From Planctomycetota bacterium (lineage in GTDB: Bacteria; Planctomycetota; Planctomycetia; Pirellulales; Pirellulaceae): a stretch of DNA of 7,117 bases. The notes below the pieces were generated by a model. It searched no databases. It saw only the letters and a list, made by a program, of their open reading frames with translations, and was not told where the DNA came from. The translations under genes were made by a program, and so were the position numbers. Each line of letters opens with the position of its first letter. Within the stretch, counting starts at the first letter, position 1. Positions 1 through 5,432 of the stretch are shown here, one piece after another. The DNA is taken from the NCBI GenBank assembly GCA_019347795.1, contig JAHWKS010000274.1:1-7117 (forward strand), given 5' to 3'.

Positions 1-1261
1 AGTCCTTCGTGACATTCCGCCAACCAAAGTCGCCGCCGGGCATAAGCTGGTCGATCCGCGTAGGGCGATACCACGAGGCGCCCATGTCGTACTCCGCGTC
101 GGCGTCATACGTGAACATGTCGCCGCGGGTGTTGAAGTCGATACCGAAGGGATTCCGCAATCCGCGCACCACCACCTCCCACCGCCGGCCGTCGCGATCG
201 GTGCGGGCGACGAAGCCGCTCTTGGCTCGCTCACGCCGCGTCGGGTTCGACAAGCCCGGGACGAGCGGGCGGGTGAACTCCGGCTCTTCGACCGCGTCGC
301 CGAAGATGCAGTAGATCATTCCGTCGGGACCGAGCGTGATCTGATTCCGGCCGTGGCCGACGCCCCCCTCGAAAGTCGCCAGCTTCGTCACGTCGTCGAA
401 GCGGTCATCGCGGTTTGTGTCGCGAAGACGATAGAGGGCGTGGTCGTTGTTGGCCATCGCGTACAGGCTGTCGTAGGCGAACAGCAAGCCGCGGCACTCG
501 GCGAGCGAGTCGTTGATCGTCTCAACCCGCACCTCGCCGCCGTCGGCGCCCGGGAGGGTCAATCGCAGAAGCCCTTGCTTCTCTTTGCCGATCACCCAGC
601 GGCCTTGGGGATCGCAGGCGAGGCTGACCCACGAATCCTCATCTTCCGCCGCCGAGCGGATCAGCCGTACCTGGAATCCCGGCGGCGACTGAAGCGTCTG
701 CGGATCGGCGCCCGCCGGGGCGTCGAGGGCCTGCTTCCACTGCTCATAGTTGTCGGCCGGCTGAATGGCGATCGAATCGCCTACGTCGCCCCAAGCACGC
801 TCCGCCACGGCGCCGAAAGTCGCTACCGTATTCCAGTCGTCGGCGCCGGCGTCCCTTATCGCCGCCTGCCAATGCTCATCGCTGACGAACGATGCGCGCG
901 TTCCATCCGCGTAGTGCAATTCCAACCGCAGCATGATCGCCGCCGGCCCCTCAACGCTTTGACACGCGACGCGAATCTCGTTTTCGCCGGTTCTCAGTTG
1001 CTCCACAACGTCAAGATCGACGAGGTCGCCGTACGGCTCACGTCGCGCCACTTCCGTTCCGTTCACATGAACCGCGGCATGACAGTACTCCGCCGTCGCA
1101 ATTAACCGAGCCCGAGAGACTCGCTCTCGTACGTCCACCTCGCCCCGTAGCACAACAGCGTGACCGGCCTCACGCGCCTCGGATCCCCAGATCCATTGCG
1201 GCGAGTTCGCAGGAGCCGGGGCCTGAAGCGCAGCCGCTAGAACGAACGCAATCGAGGCCAT
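1..1261 (-). CDS. PVC-type membrane-bound dehydrogenase-like protein (N-terminal part, runs off left edge)
   Basis: The minus-strand frame is open from an ATG at 1261 to the window edge, giving 420 codons with no stop. An in-frame TGA lies two codons upstream of this ATG, so it is the earliest possible ATG start. Residues 1-18 form a short hydrophobic, Ala-rich stretch ending in APA, probably a signal peptide, although it lacks the usual basic residues at its start. Residues from about 21 (PQWIWG) to about 160 look like a beta-sandwich, galactose-binding-like module. From about residue 193 (PPGFQVRLI) onward the sequence matches the beta-propeller 'putative membrane-bound dehydrogenase' family (TIGR02604 type) typical of Planctomycetes and Verrucomicrobia. 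Recognisable motifs are GVGHGRNQITLGPDG (300-314), GLRNPFGIDFN (367-377), DMFTYDADAEYDMG (381-394), SWYRPTRIDQL (397-407) and GGDFGWRN (409-416). Family members usually continue with HEAT-like repeats and a C-terminal CxxCH haem-binding domain, which would lie outside the window. The substrate is not known; these proteins are thought to act in the cell envelope. No clear Shine-Dalgarno site precedes the start. Confidence 0.85.
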   Translation of the reverse strand, partial: MASIAFVLAAALQAPAPANSPQWIWGSEAREAGHAVVLRGEVDVRERVSRARLIATAEYCHAAVHVNGTEVARREPYGDLVDLDVVEQLRTGENEIRVACQSVEGPAAIMLRLELHYADGTRASFVSDEHWQAAIRDAGADDWNTVATFGAVAERAWGDVGDSIAIQPADNYEQWKQALDAPAGADPQTLQSPPGFQVRLIRSAAEDEDSWVSLACDPQGRWVIGKEKQGLLRLTLPGADGGEVRVETINDSLAECRGLLFAYDSLYAMANNDHALYRLRDTNRDDRFDDVTKLATFEGGVGHGRNQITLGPDGMIYCIFGDAVEEPEFTRPLVPGLSNPTRRERAKSGFVARTDRDGRRWEVVVRGLRNPFGIDFNTRGDMFTYDADAEYDMGASWYRPTRIDQLMPGGDFGWRNVTKD

Positions 1262-1342
1262 TTTGAGTCAGCCAGGCGGTAGGAGCAGATCACTCGCTTC
1301 GACGCCTCAGTTTCGTCCGCGAGCATCTGCAAAGCAACCGCA

Positions 1343-1376
1343 CCGGCGTCGCGTCAATACCGGCGTCGCGTCAATA
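1343..1376. repeat. 17-bp perfect tandem duplication
   Basis: The unit ccggcgtcgcgtcaata occurs twice back to back, at 1343-1359 and 1360-1376. The second copy contains the TGA stop codon (1371-1373) and the last codon of the 86-residue minus-strand gene; the first copy lies just downstream of that gene. It probably arose by slippage or local duplication at the gene end. No function is apparent. The rest of the 109-bp gap (1262-1370) shows nothing else I can support. Confidence 0.9.
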
Positions 1377-1631
1377 ATGTTGTTCATCGGGCGGATCGAC
1401 CGTTTCCGCTTCGAGAATCTTCAACGTGACCTCATCGCCGACGCCGATTTCCGGCATATGCCAGGAGTTTTTTTCCTTCGTCTCGTGATTGATGGCGCCG
1501 ACAAACATATGATAGCTGCGAACTCCGCCTTCGGCGCCTCCCCACCGGACCCGCGCGTCGATTAATCCGCTCTCTCTTACGCCGGCCGTGCAGATGTGGC
1601 GGCCATTGACTGAAGTTGCGATGGCTTTCAT
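1371..1631 (-). CDS. Uncharacterised 86-residue protein, partner of DUF433
   Basis: I do not recognise an established name for this family. The protein (starting MKAIATSVNGRHICTAG) looks like a small, mostly beta-strand soluble protein. The first half has alternating hydrophobic residues, and a conserved-looking segment near the end reads IGVGDEVTLKILEAE before an acidic Pro-containing tail. It has no signal peptide or membrane segment. I chose the ATG at 1631 rather than an upstream in-frame ATG at 1664, because 1631 gives an ATGA overlap with the stop of the DUF433 gene and the extra residues would lie inside that gene. The overlap implies translational coupling and a shared function. DUF433 genes usually sit beside a DUF5615 PIN-like toxin; this protein shows no PIN-type acidic motif. 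It may therefore be an alternative toxin or an accessory partner, but that is inferred from position only. Confidence 0.75.
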   Translation of the reverse strand: MKAIATSVNGRHICTAGVRESGLIDARVRWGGAEGGVRSYHMFVGAINHETKEKNSWHMPEIGVGDEVTLKILEAETVDPPDEQHY

Positions 1632-1897
1632 GGCGACAGCCTTTCCTCCTGAACTTGCTCCCACTCGGCGCGAATCTCCGCATCCACCTCATCCTGGTGA
1701 TCCAAATAGTACGCCAGCGCCGCGTGTGCTTCCGCCAGCGTAAGATAAGAATGCTGCCGGCACATCTCTTCGGCCGACCAGCCGTACGCGAGGTAGTCCA
1801 TCGCAATTTGCGCGACGCGAATGCGCGGGTGGGCCTTGAGCCGGGCCACGTCGCCCGCCCGTTTCTCGATGTGCGGATAGGTCACTTGTGCGTCCAT
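1628..1897 (-). CDS. DUF433 domain protein (antitoxin-like)
   Basis: This 89-residue protein is covered nearly end to end by a DUF433 domain: HPRIRVAQIAMDYLAYGWS (about residues 23-41), EEMCRQHSYLTLAEAHAAL (about 43-61), then a helical AYYLDHQDEVDAEI stretch. DUF433 proteins are small winged-helix-like proteins often encoded beside PIN-like (DUF5615) toxins and regarded as VapB-like antitoxins or DNA-binding autoregulators. The acidic C-terminus would suit a toxin-contacting tail. The start at 1897 has GGAG about 10 bases upstream. The gene is first in a two-gene unit and overlaps the next gene by four bases (ATGA). It points away from the peroxiredoxin-kinase gene across a 144-bp divergent region. 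Family assignment is by motif reading; the antitoxin role is inferred. Confidence 0.85.
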   Translation of the reverse strand: MDAQVTYPHIEKRAGDVARLKAHPRIRVAQIAMDYLAYGWSAEEMCRQHSYLTLAEAHAALAYYLDHQDEVDAEIRAEWEQVQEERLSP

Positions 1898-1930
1898 GGG
1901 AGAATTACTCCGATGCCGAATGCTGCGACC

Positions 1931-1939
1931 ATTTTAGCA
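1931..1939 (-). promoter_or_regulatory. Possible extended -10 promoter element for the DUF433 pair
   Basis: Read on the minus strand, this site is TGCTAAAAT, a good extended -10 (TGn then TAAAAT). It lies 33 bases before the DUF433 start codon, which would give a short leader of about 27 bases. No convincing -35 hexamer sits at the expected distance, but extended -10 promoters can tolerate this. Planctomycete promoters are poorly defined, so this is only a candidate. Confidence 0.3.
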
Positions 1940-2026
1940 TGCAGCGATCCCTCGTCCTAACAGGCGACGGAGTCGGTAGATTATTCCTAGAGAGATTCAC
2001 AGCTACGCGGATTCCTCGCCTCTCCT

Positions 2027-2032
2027 TATACT
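2027..2032 (+). promoter_or_regulatory. Possible -10 box giving a near-leaderless peroxiredoxin-kinase mRNA
   Basis: TATACT differs from the -10 consensus TATAAT at one position and ends nine bases before the ATG at 2042. Transcription starting six to eight bases after it would begin within a few bases of the start codon. That fits the lack of any purine-rich Shine-Dalgarno site before this gene, where the upstream sequence is pyrimidine-rich. No clear -35 element is seen 16-18 bases upstream. Confidence 0.3.
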
Positions 2033-2041
2033 CCATTTACT

Positions 2042-3520
2042 ATGAATGCAGAAACTTCCTCTCGCTGCGCTGCCGCTTCGGGGATCGGCGCCGCGGCGCC
2101 CGAGTTTGATGCACTCGCGGTGGACGCCACCGTAACAGCTCCGCGGCGGGTGCGGCGGAGCGATTACGCCGGTCGGTGGCTCGCCGTGATCTTCTACCCG
2201 CGTGACTTCTCGTTTGTTTGTCCGACAGAACTGACCGCCTTCAGCGCCCGCGCCGCCGATTTCCGGGAGCGCGGCTGCGAGCTGCTGGGGGTGAGCGTCG
2301 ATTCGATCGAGCTGCACCGGGAGTGGTTCGCCACCGATCCCAGCGACGGCGGACTGGGGCCGCTCCAGTTTCCGCTTGCGTCCGATCCCGCAGGGGACGC
2401 GGCGCGCGCCTTCGGGGTGTGGGACGCGGAGCAGAAGGTTTCGCATCGGGGGCTGTTCCTCATCGACCCCGACGCCGTGCTGCAATACGCGGTGATCCAT
2501 AACGTGAGCGTCGGCCGCAGTGTTGATGAGGTGCTACGGGTGCTCCAGGCCTTGCAGACCGGCGGACTGTGCCCCGCGAGCTGGACCACGGCCGACGGGG
2601 TGATCGATCCCGAAGCGGCGCTGCGGCCTGGGAGCGTGCTGGGGCATTATCGCATCCGACGGCACCTGGGGAGCGGCACATTCGGCGCCGTGTTCGCCGC
2701 GTGGGATCTGCACTTAGAGCGGCTGGCGGCGCTGAAGGTGTTGAAGCGGAACATTGTCGAGTCCCGCGAGGCGCTCTTAAGCGAGGCCCGCGCCGCCGCC
2801 CGGCTCAGCCACCCCCACGTGTGCACGATCTACGCCGTCGAAGAACTGGACGGTCTGCCGGTGATTGTGATGGAGCATTTGGAGGGAAAGCCGCTCACGC
2901 AGGTGATCGAGGACGGGCTGGACGTCGAAACAGCGATCCGGCTTGCCCGCGAAATAGCCGAAGGGCTGGCGGCCGCGCATGAGCAGTGCGTGGTGCACGG
3001 CGACTTTAAGCCGGCCAACGTCATCGTCACCGAAACCGCGGGCGCCAAGATTCTGGACTTCGGCCTGGCCCGCTCGCAGCGATGCCGCGATCCATTGGTG
3101 GATGGCAAACCGCCTCGCGCTGCGGCGCGGCTTGTTGCAGGGAGCAGGGACTCCACGGCGGCGGCGGTAACACTGGACGCTCCCCGCAGCAGCGGCTCGC
3201 GCAACTCGCTCCGCGGCACCCCGGCTTACATGGCTCCCGAGCAGGCGGAAGGCCGCGCTGCCACCGCCGCCAGCGACGCCTACTCCTTCGGCCTCACCCT
3301 CTACGAGCTGCTCACCGGCCGCGCCGCGTACGAGCACACCGGCATCGTTCAGCACCTTCTGCGGCTCTCGACCGCCGATCTGGCGAGCGAACTCGTCCCG
3401 CACGTCCCGCCAACCTACCAGGATCTCCTCGCATCGCTTCTGGCCCGCCATCCCGCCGACCGGCCGTCGATGAGCGACGCGGCACGCAGCTTGCGCCAGT
3501 TCGCTCGCCAGACGCCTTGA
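2042..3520 (+). CDS. Peroxiredoxin-serine/threonine protein kinase fusion
   Basis: One 492-residue frame joins two complete enzymes. Residues about 15-185 are a typical 2-Cys peroxiredoxin: FYPRDFSFVCPTEL (51-64) carries the PxxxS/TxxC active site with P53, S57 and peroxidatic C60; GGLG is at 103-106; R136 is the likely active-site arginine; and GGLCPASW (174-181) carries resolving C177. After a linker of about 20 residues comes a Hanks-type kinase (about 203-488): glycine loop LGSGTFGAV (209-217), ATP-binding K232, alpha-C E248, catalytic loop HGDFKPAN (319-326, D321), DFG 339-341, APE 398-400, D412 and R474. The catalytic HRD is HGD (a non-RD kinase), and the DFG-to-APE segment is long (about 60 residues) and contains C348. 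No membrane segment is present, so the protein should be cytosolic. The expected activities are peroxide reduction and Ser/Thr phosphorylation. Peroxide control of the kinase is my inference. The gene is monocistronic, with divergent and convergent neighbours. Confidence 0.95.
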   Translation: MNAETSSRCAAASGIGAAAPEFDALAVDATVTAPRRVRRSDYAGRWLAVIFYPRDFSFVCPTELTAFSARAADFRERGCELLGVSVDSIELHREWFATDPSDGGLGPLQFPLASDPAGDAARAFGVWDAEQKVSHRGLFLIDPDAVLQYAVIHNVSVGRSVDEVLRVLQALQTGGLCPASWTTADGVIDPEAALRPGSVLGHYRIRRHLGSGTFGAVFAAWDLHLERLAALKVLKRNIVESREALLSEARAAARLSHPHVCTIYAVEELDGLPVIVMEHLEGKPLTQVIEDGLDVETAIRLAREIAEGLAAAHEQCVVHGDFKPANVIVTETAGAKILDFGLARSQRCRDPLVDGKPPRAAARLVAGSRDSTAAAVTLDAPRSSGSRNSLRGTPAYMAPEQAEGRAATAASDAYSFGLTLYELLTGRAAYEHTGIVQHLLRLSTADLASELVPHVPPTYQDLLASLLARHPADRPSMSDAARSLRQFARQTP

Positions 3521-3545
3521 AAATGCTACCTGTCGCGCCCTTCCT

Positions 3546-3565
3546 CCGCTTTCTGTTGGAAGCGG
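3546..3565. terminator. Hairpin between convergent genes, weak terminator candidate
   Basis: CCGCTTTC (3546-3553) and GGAAGCGG (3558-3565) can pair as an 8-bp stem with one T-G wobble around a TGTT loop. It lies in the 103-bp gap between the end of the kinase gene and the end of the convergent RelE/ParE-like gene, where a two-way terminator would be expected. No T-rich run follows on either strand, so this is weak evidence for an intrinsic terminator. Confidence 0.3.
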
Positions 3566-3623
3566 TGGTAGTGACGCGATGCTAAAAGATATTCTGGATC
3601 TTCGGGAACTTGGCGGTGTCCAG

Positions 3624-3905
3624 CTAATCTCTCAAGCGAATGCTGAGAATGCGAACAAGTCGGTCCTCGGGCAGCACCTGGTAAATGACCTCGACGCGCG
3701 GCGACTGTGTTCCGGGGACAATGATGACTCGATAGGGCTCGCCTTCCACGATTTGTCCGAGAGACTCGGGAGCCTGAGACAAGCGTTCGTCGAGCCAATT
3801 GCTTGCGTGCGTAAGGAGAGCGCGAAGGTGAGAACCGGCATCGGTCCAGAAGCGAATGAACTCTGCTTCCAGGTCGCTGTCCCAAACAACGGTGAACTGC
3901 GTCAT
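3624..3905 (-). CDS. RelE/ParE-like small protein, putative type II toxin
   Basis: This 93-residue basic-plus-hydrophobic protein has the layout of the RelE/ParE fold: an N-terminal strand (TQFTVVWDSD), two helices (about residues 12-45, including LRALLTHASNWLDERL), and a C-terminal sheet with RVEVIYQVLPEDRLVRILSIR in two adjoining strands. That last piece matches the common ending of planctomycete ParE/RelE-like proteins. No membrane segment or signal peptide is seen. Its ATG overlaps the stop of the upstream gene as ATGA, in the usual antitoxin-then-toxin order. RelE-type toxins cleave ribosome-bound mRNA and ParE-type toxins poison gyrase; the sequence does not tell which applies here, and a non-toxic homologue is possible. 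The gene ends 103 bp from the convergent kinase gene. Confidence 0.7.
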   Translation of the reverse strand: MTQFTVVWDSDLEAEFIRFWTDAGSHLRALLTHASNWLDERLSQAPESLGQIVEGEPYRVIIVPGTQSPRVEVIYQVLPEDRLVRILSIRLRD

Positions 3906-4192
3906 TCTTCCTCGCCGGAGTCGCCCTGATACGTCATCCCGACGCGTTGACAGAGTTCAGCCGTCGTCATTCCCCCACGGCGACTGCTGCGCTGGCGCAA
4001 GATGTCCTGATTGGCGCGCGCCCACGCCTGTGCTTCAGCGTAAAGCGTCTCGTCTCGCGCCGACGGCGGCGTCAAATAGGCCAAGACGTTGCCCGACTCG
4101 TCGCAGATGCGAATCTCGTCCGAGCCCAAATTGTCGATCAGCGCCTTGACGGGGATTGCTACGTTGTCCGAACTCAAAACAAATGTATTCAT
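3902..4192 (-). CDS. Putative antitoxin partner of the RelE/ParE-like protein
   Basis: This 96-residue protein begins MNTFVLSSDNVAIPVKALID, followed by IRICDESGNVLAYLTP (about 28-43), a beta-rich start reminiscent of prevent-host-death or AbrB-like antitoxin N-termini but not a clear match to either. The second half is helical and charged (AEAQAWARANQDILRQRSSRRGGM) and ends with an acidic tail (GDSGEEE), as in antitoxins that fold on binding a toxin. The antitoxin role rests mainly on gene order and the four-base ATGA overlap with the toxin-like gene. A weak purine-rich site (GGCAGG) lies a few bases before the ATG. DNA binding and autoregulation are plausible but not shown. Confidence 0.7.
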   Translation of the reverse strand: MNTFVLSSDNVAIPVKALIDNLGSDEIRICDESGNVLAYLTPPSARDETLYAEAQAWARANQDILRQRSSRRGGMTTAELCQRVGMTYQGDSGEEE

Positions 4193-4283
4193 ATGCCTGC
4201 CAATGCGATCAGGAAATCAACTCACGTGGGCGACTCGATCGCCTCATCCAGTTTCGCTTGGTCGCGGACGGCGGTCAAGCAAT

Positions 4284-4508
4284 TCATGCCGGCCGCGCCG
4301 GCGGTGGAGGAATCATCGGTGGAATGCCTTCGGGAGGCTTCGGCGGAACGATTACGCCGGGCTTCGGAGGCGCCTCGGCGTTTGGAGCAGGGGGTGCGCC
4401 AGGCGTGTCCTATCCGACGAAGGAGAGTTTTCTCGAAGTGACGCGCTCGCTGTGGGCGCGAGTCCCGGCGCTTTTGGGAGGCGTTGTCGCGCAGGGGCTT
4501 GCCGTCAT
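4284..4508 (-). pseudogene. Possible small reading frame interrupted by one TAG, downstream of the ATPase gene
   Basis: On the minus strand an ATG at 4508 overlaps the ATPase stop as ATGA and opens 32 codons to a TAG at 4410-4412. The same frame then stays open for 41 more codons to a TGA at 4284-4286. The second part is strongly proline-rich (for example VPPKPPEGIPPMIPPPP), resembling the low-complexity tails of envelope proteins. It could be a decayed gene, or chance openness in GC-rich DNA. The opposite strand is also open here as a glycine-rich frame (ATG at 4324 to a stop at 4537-4539), so the strand is uncertain. Apart from this, 4193-4504 holds nothing I can support. Confidence 0.2.
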
Positions 4509-5326
4509 GCGCCCGCCGGCGCCGGAGTCAGCGGCGTGACGAGTTCGCGGTAGACGTTCTCGATCGTATGCTCGTCGATCGTCGCCAGATCCTGACCGGC
4601 GGCGGCCACCAGCGCCAGGTCGGCCAACTGCCCCACACGCCGCGGACGGCCTTGGGCCAGGTCGTGCAGGCGGGCGATCGCCTCCTGGTTGAAGAGCGGC
4701 GCCTCGCGGCCCGCCTTGGCGAGACTTTGCTCGACGTAGTCGGCCGTCTCCTCGGCGCTCCAGGGATCGAGATCGACGCGCAGCTCGACCAGGTCCAAGA
4801 GTCGCGAACCCAGCCGCGACAGTCGCCGCGTATGGGCGGCCAGCACGACCGTAAGCGACGACTCGGGCGAGGAGTCCAACTGCGTCAGCCGGACCACGGC
4901 CGCCAACGCCTGCTCGGAAGCGCGGTCCGCGTCATCGACCAGCATCACCGTCGCGAGCTGCTGAAAGCGCCGCTCCAAGAGCCGGTCCGAAACGCGTCCC
5001 CACAGCAGGTGCAGCGGCTCGTCGCGCCGCGGATTGAGGCCGACGCCGGTCGCCACGCTCCAGACCAACTCGCCCACGCCGACGCCGAACCCGTTCACGA
5101 GAAACGCCGCGACCCCCTCGGATCGCAACTCGCGCCCGAACCGCTCCAACATGAGCGACTTCCCGGCGCCCCCTTCCCCCAGCAACACGCCCACTCTTCG
5201 CCGGTTCTCGACGAGGAAGTGCAGCCGGGCCAGCGCCTCATCGTGCGTCGGGCTGAGGTGGAGCAACTCCGAGCCGGCCGCCGGCCGAAAGGGCGCCTGA
5301 TGCAGCCCCCAATGAGTCCAATACAT
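4505..5326 (-). CDS. ExeA-like AAA ATPase of a polysaccharide/export locus
   Basis: This 273-residue protein begins MYWTHWGLHQAPFRP, the characteristic start of ExeA/GspA-like ATPases (family members typically read Met-Tyr-x-x-x-hydrophobic-Gly-Leu-x-x-x-Pro-Phe). Walker A is GEGGAGKS (50-57), Walker B is VMLVDDAD (127-134), and a sensor-like strand LTVVLAAH is at about 158-165, followed by RVDLDPWSAEETADYV, typical of the family lid region. I chose the ATG at 5326 because GGAG lies about seven bases before it and the family start matches; the longer frame to 5467 adds an Arg-rich, unlike segment that overlaps the upstream gene. ExeA-like ATPases recur in exosortase and exopolysaccharide loci of Gram-negative bacteria, where they probably energise assembly or secretion. 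No transmembrane helix or C-terminal peptidoglycan-binding domain is present, so it is a short cytosolic form. It lies 106 bp downstream of the O-antigen polymerase gene on the same strand. Confidence 0.88.
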   Translation of the reverse strand: MYWTHWGLHQAPFRPAAGSELLHLSPTHDEALARLHFLVENRRRVGVLLGEGGAGKSLMLERFGRELRSEGVAAFLVNGFGVGVGELVWSVATGVGLNPRRDEPLHLLWGRVSDRLLERRFQQLATVMLVDDADRASEQALAAVVRLTQLDSSPESSLTVVLAAHTRRLSRLGSRLLDLVELRVDLDPWSAEETADYVEQSLAKAGREAPLFNQEAIARLHDLAQGRPRRVGQLADLALVAAAGQDLATIDEHTIENVYRELVTPLTPAPAGA

Positions 5327-5432
5327 GCGGCAGCTCCGGCGTGGTCGTGGGAAAACGTGGGATCGCCAATAAGCGCCAATCGGGCGGGAACGGCTTGCCG
5401 CTAAAGCCAAAGCGGCGCGGTCGGAGCAATCG

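Noticed and set aside
9..1105. Plus-strand open frames at 9-314 and 353-1105
   Set aside because: They lie opposite the PVC dehydrogenase gene, whose minus-strand frame is continuous and carries family motifs; the plus-strand products show none.
2003..3451. Minus-strand frames antisense to the peroxiredoxin-kinase gene (2003-2500, 2777-3451 and others)
   Set aside because: The plus-strand product has complete catalytic motifs across its whole length; the antisense products are low-complexity and Arg/Gly-rich, as expected of GC-rich shadows.
2042..3520. The fusion as two separate genes with a frameshift or internal start
   Set aside because: The frame is continuous through 178-203, no in-frame ATG lies at the domain junction, and both domains are complete, so one polypeptide is the simplest reading.
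4156..4539. Plus-strand glycine-rich frame between the second toxin-antitoxin-like pair and the ATPase end
   Set aside because: It runs antisense into two supported genes and its low-complexity Gly-rich centre mirrors the proline-rich opposite frame; an internal ATG at 4324 keeps a short version possible, but nothing supports it further.
4484..5404. A 306-residue plus-strand frame opposite the ExeA-like ATPase
   Set aside because: It is Arg/Gln/Pro-rich with no domain, while the minus strand has clear Walker A and B motifs.
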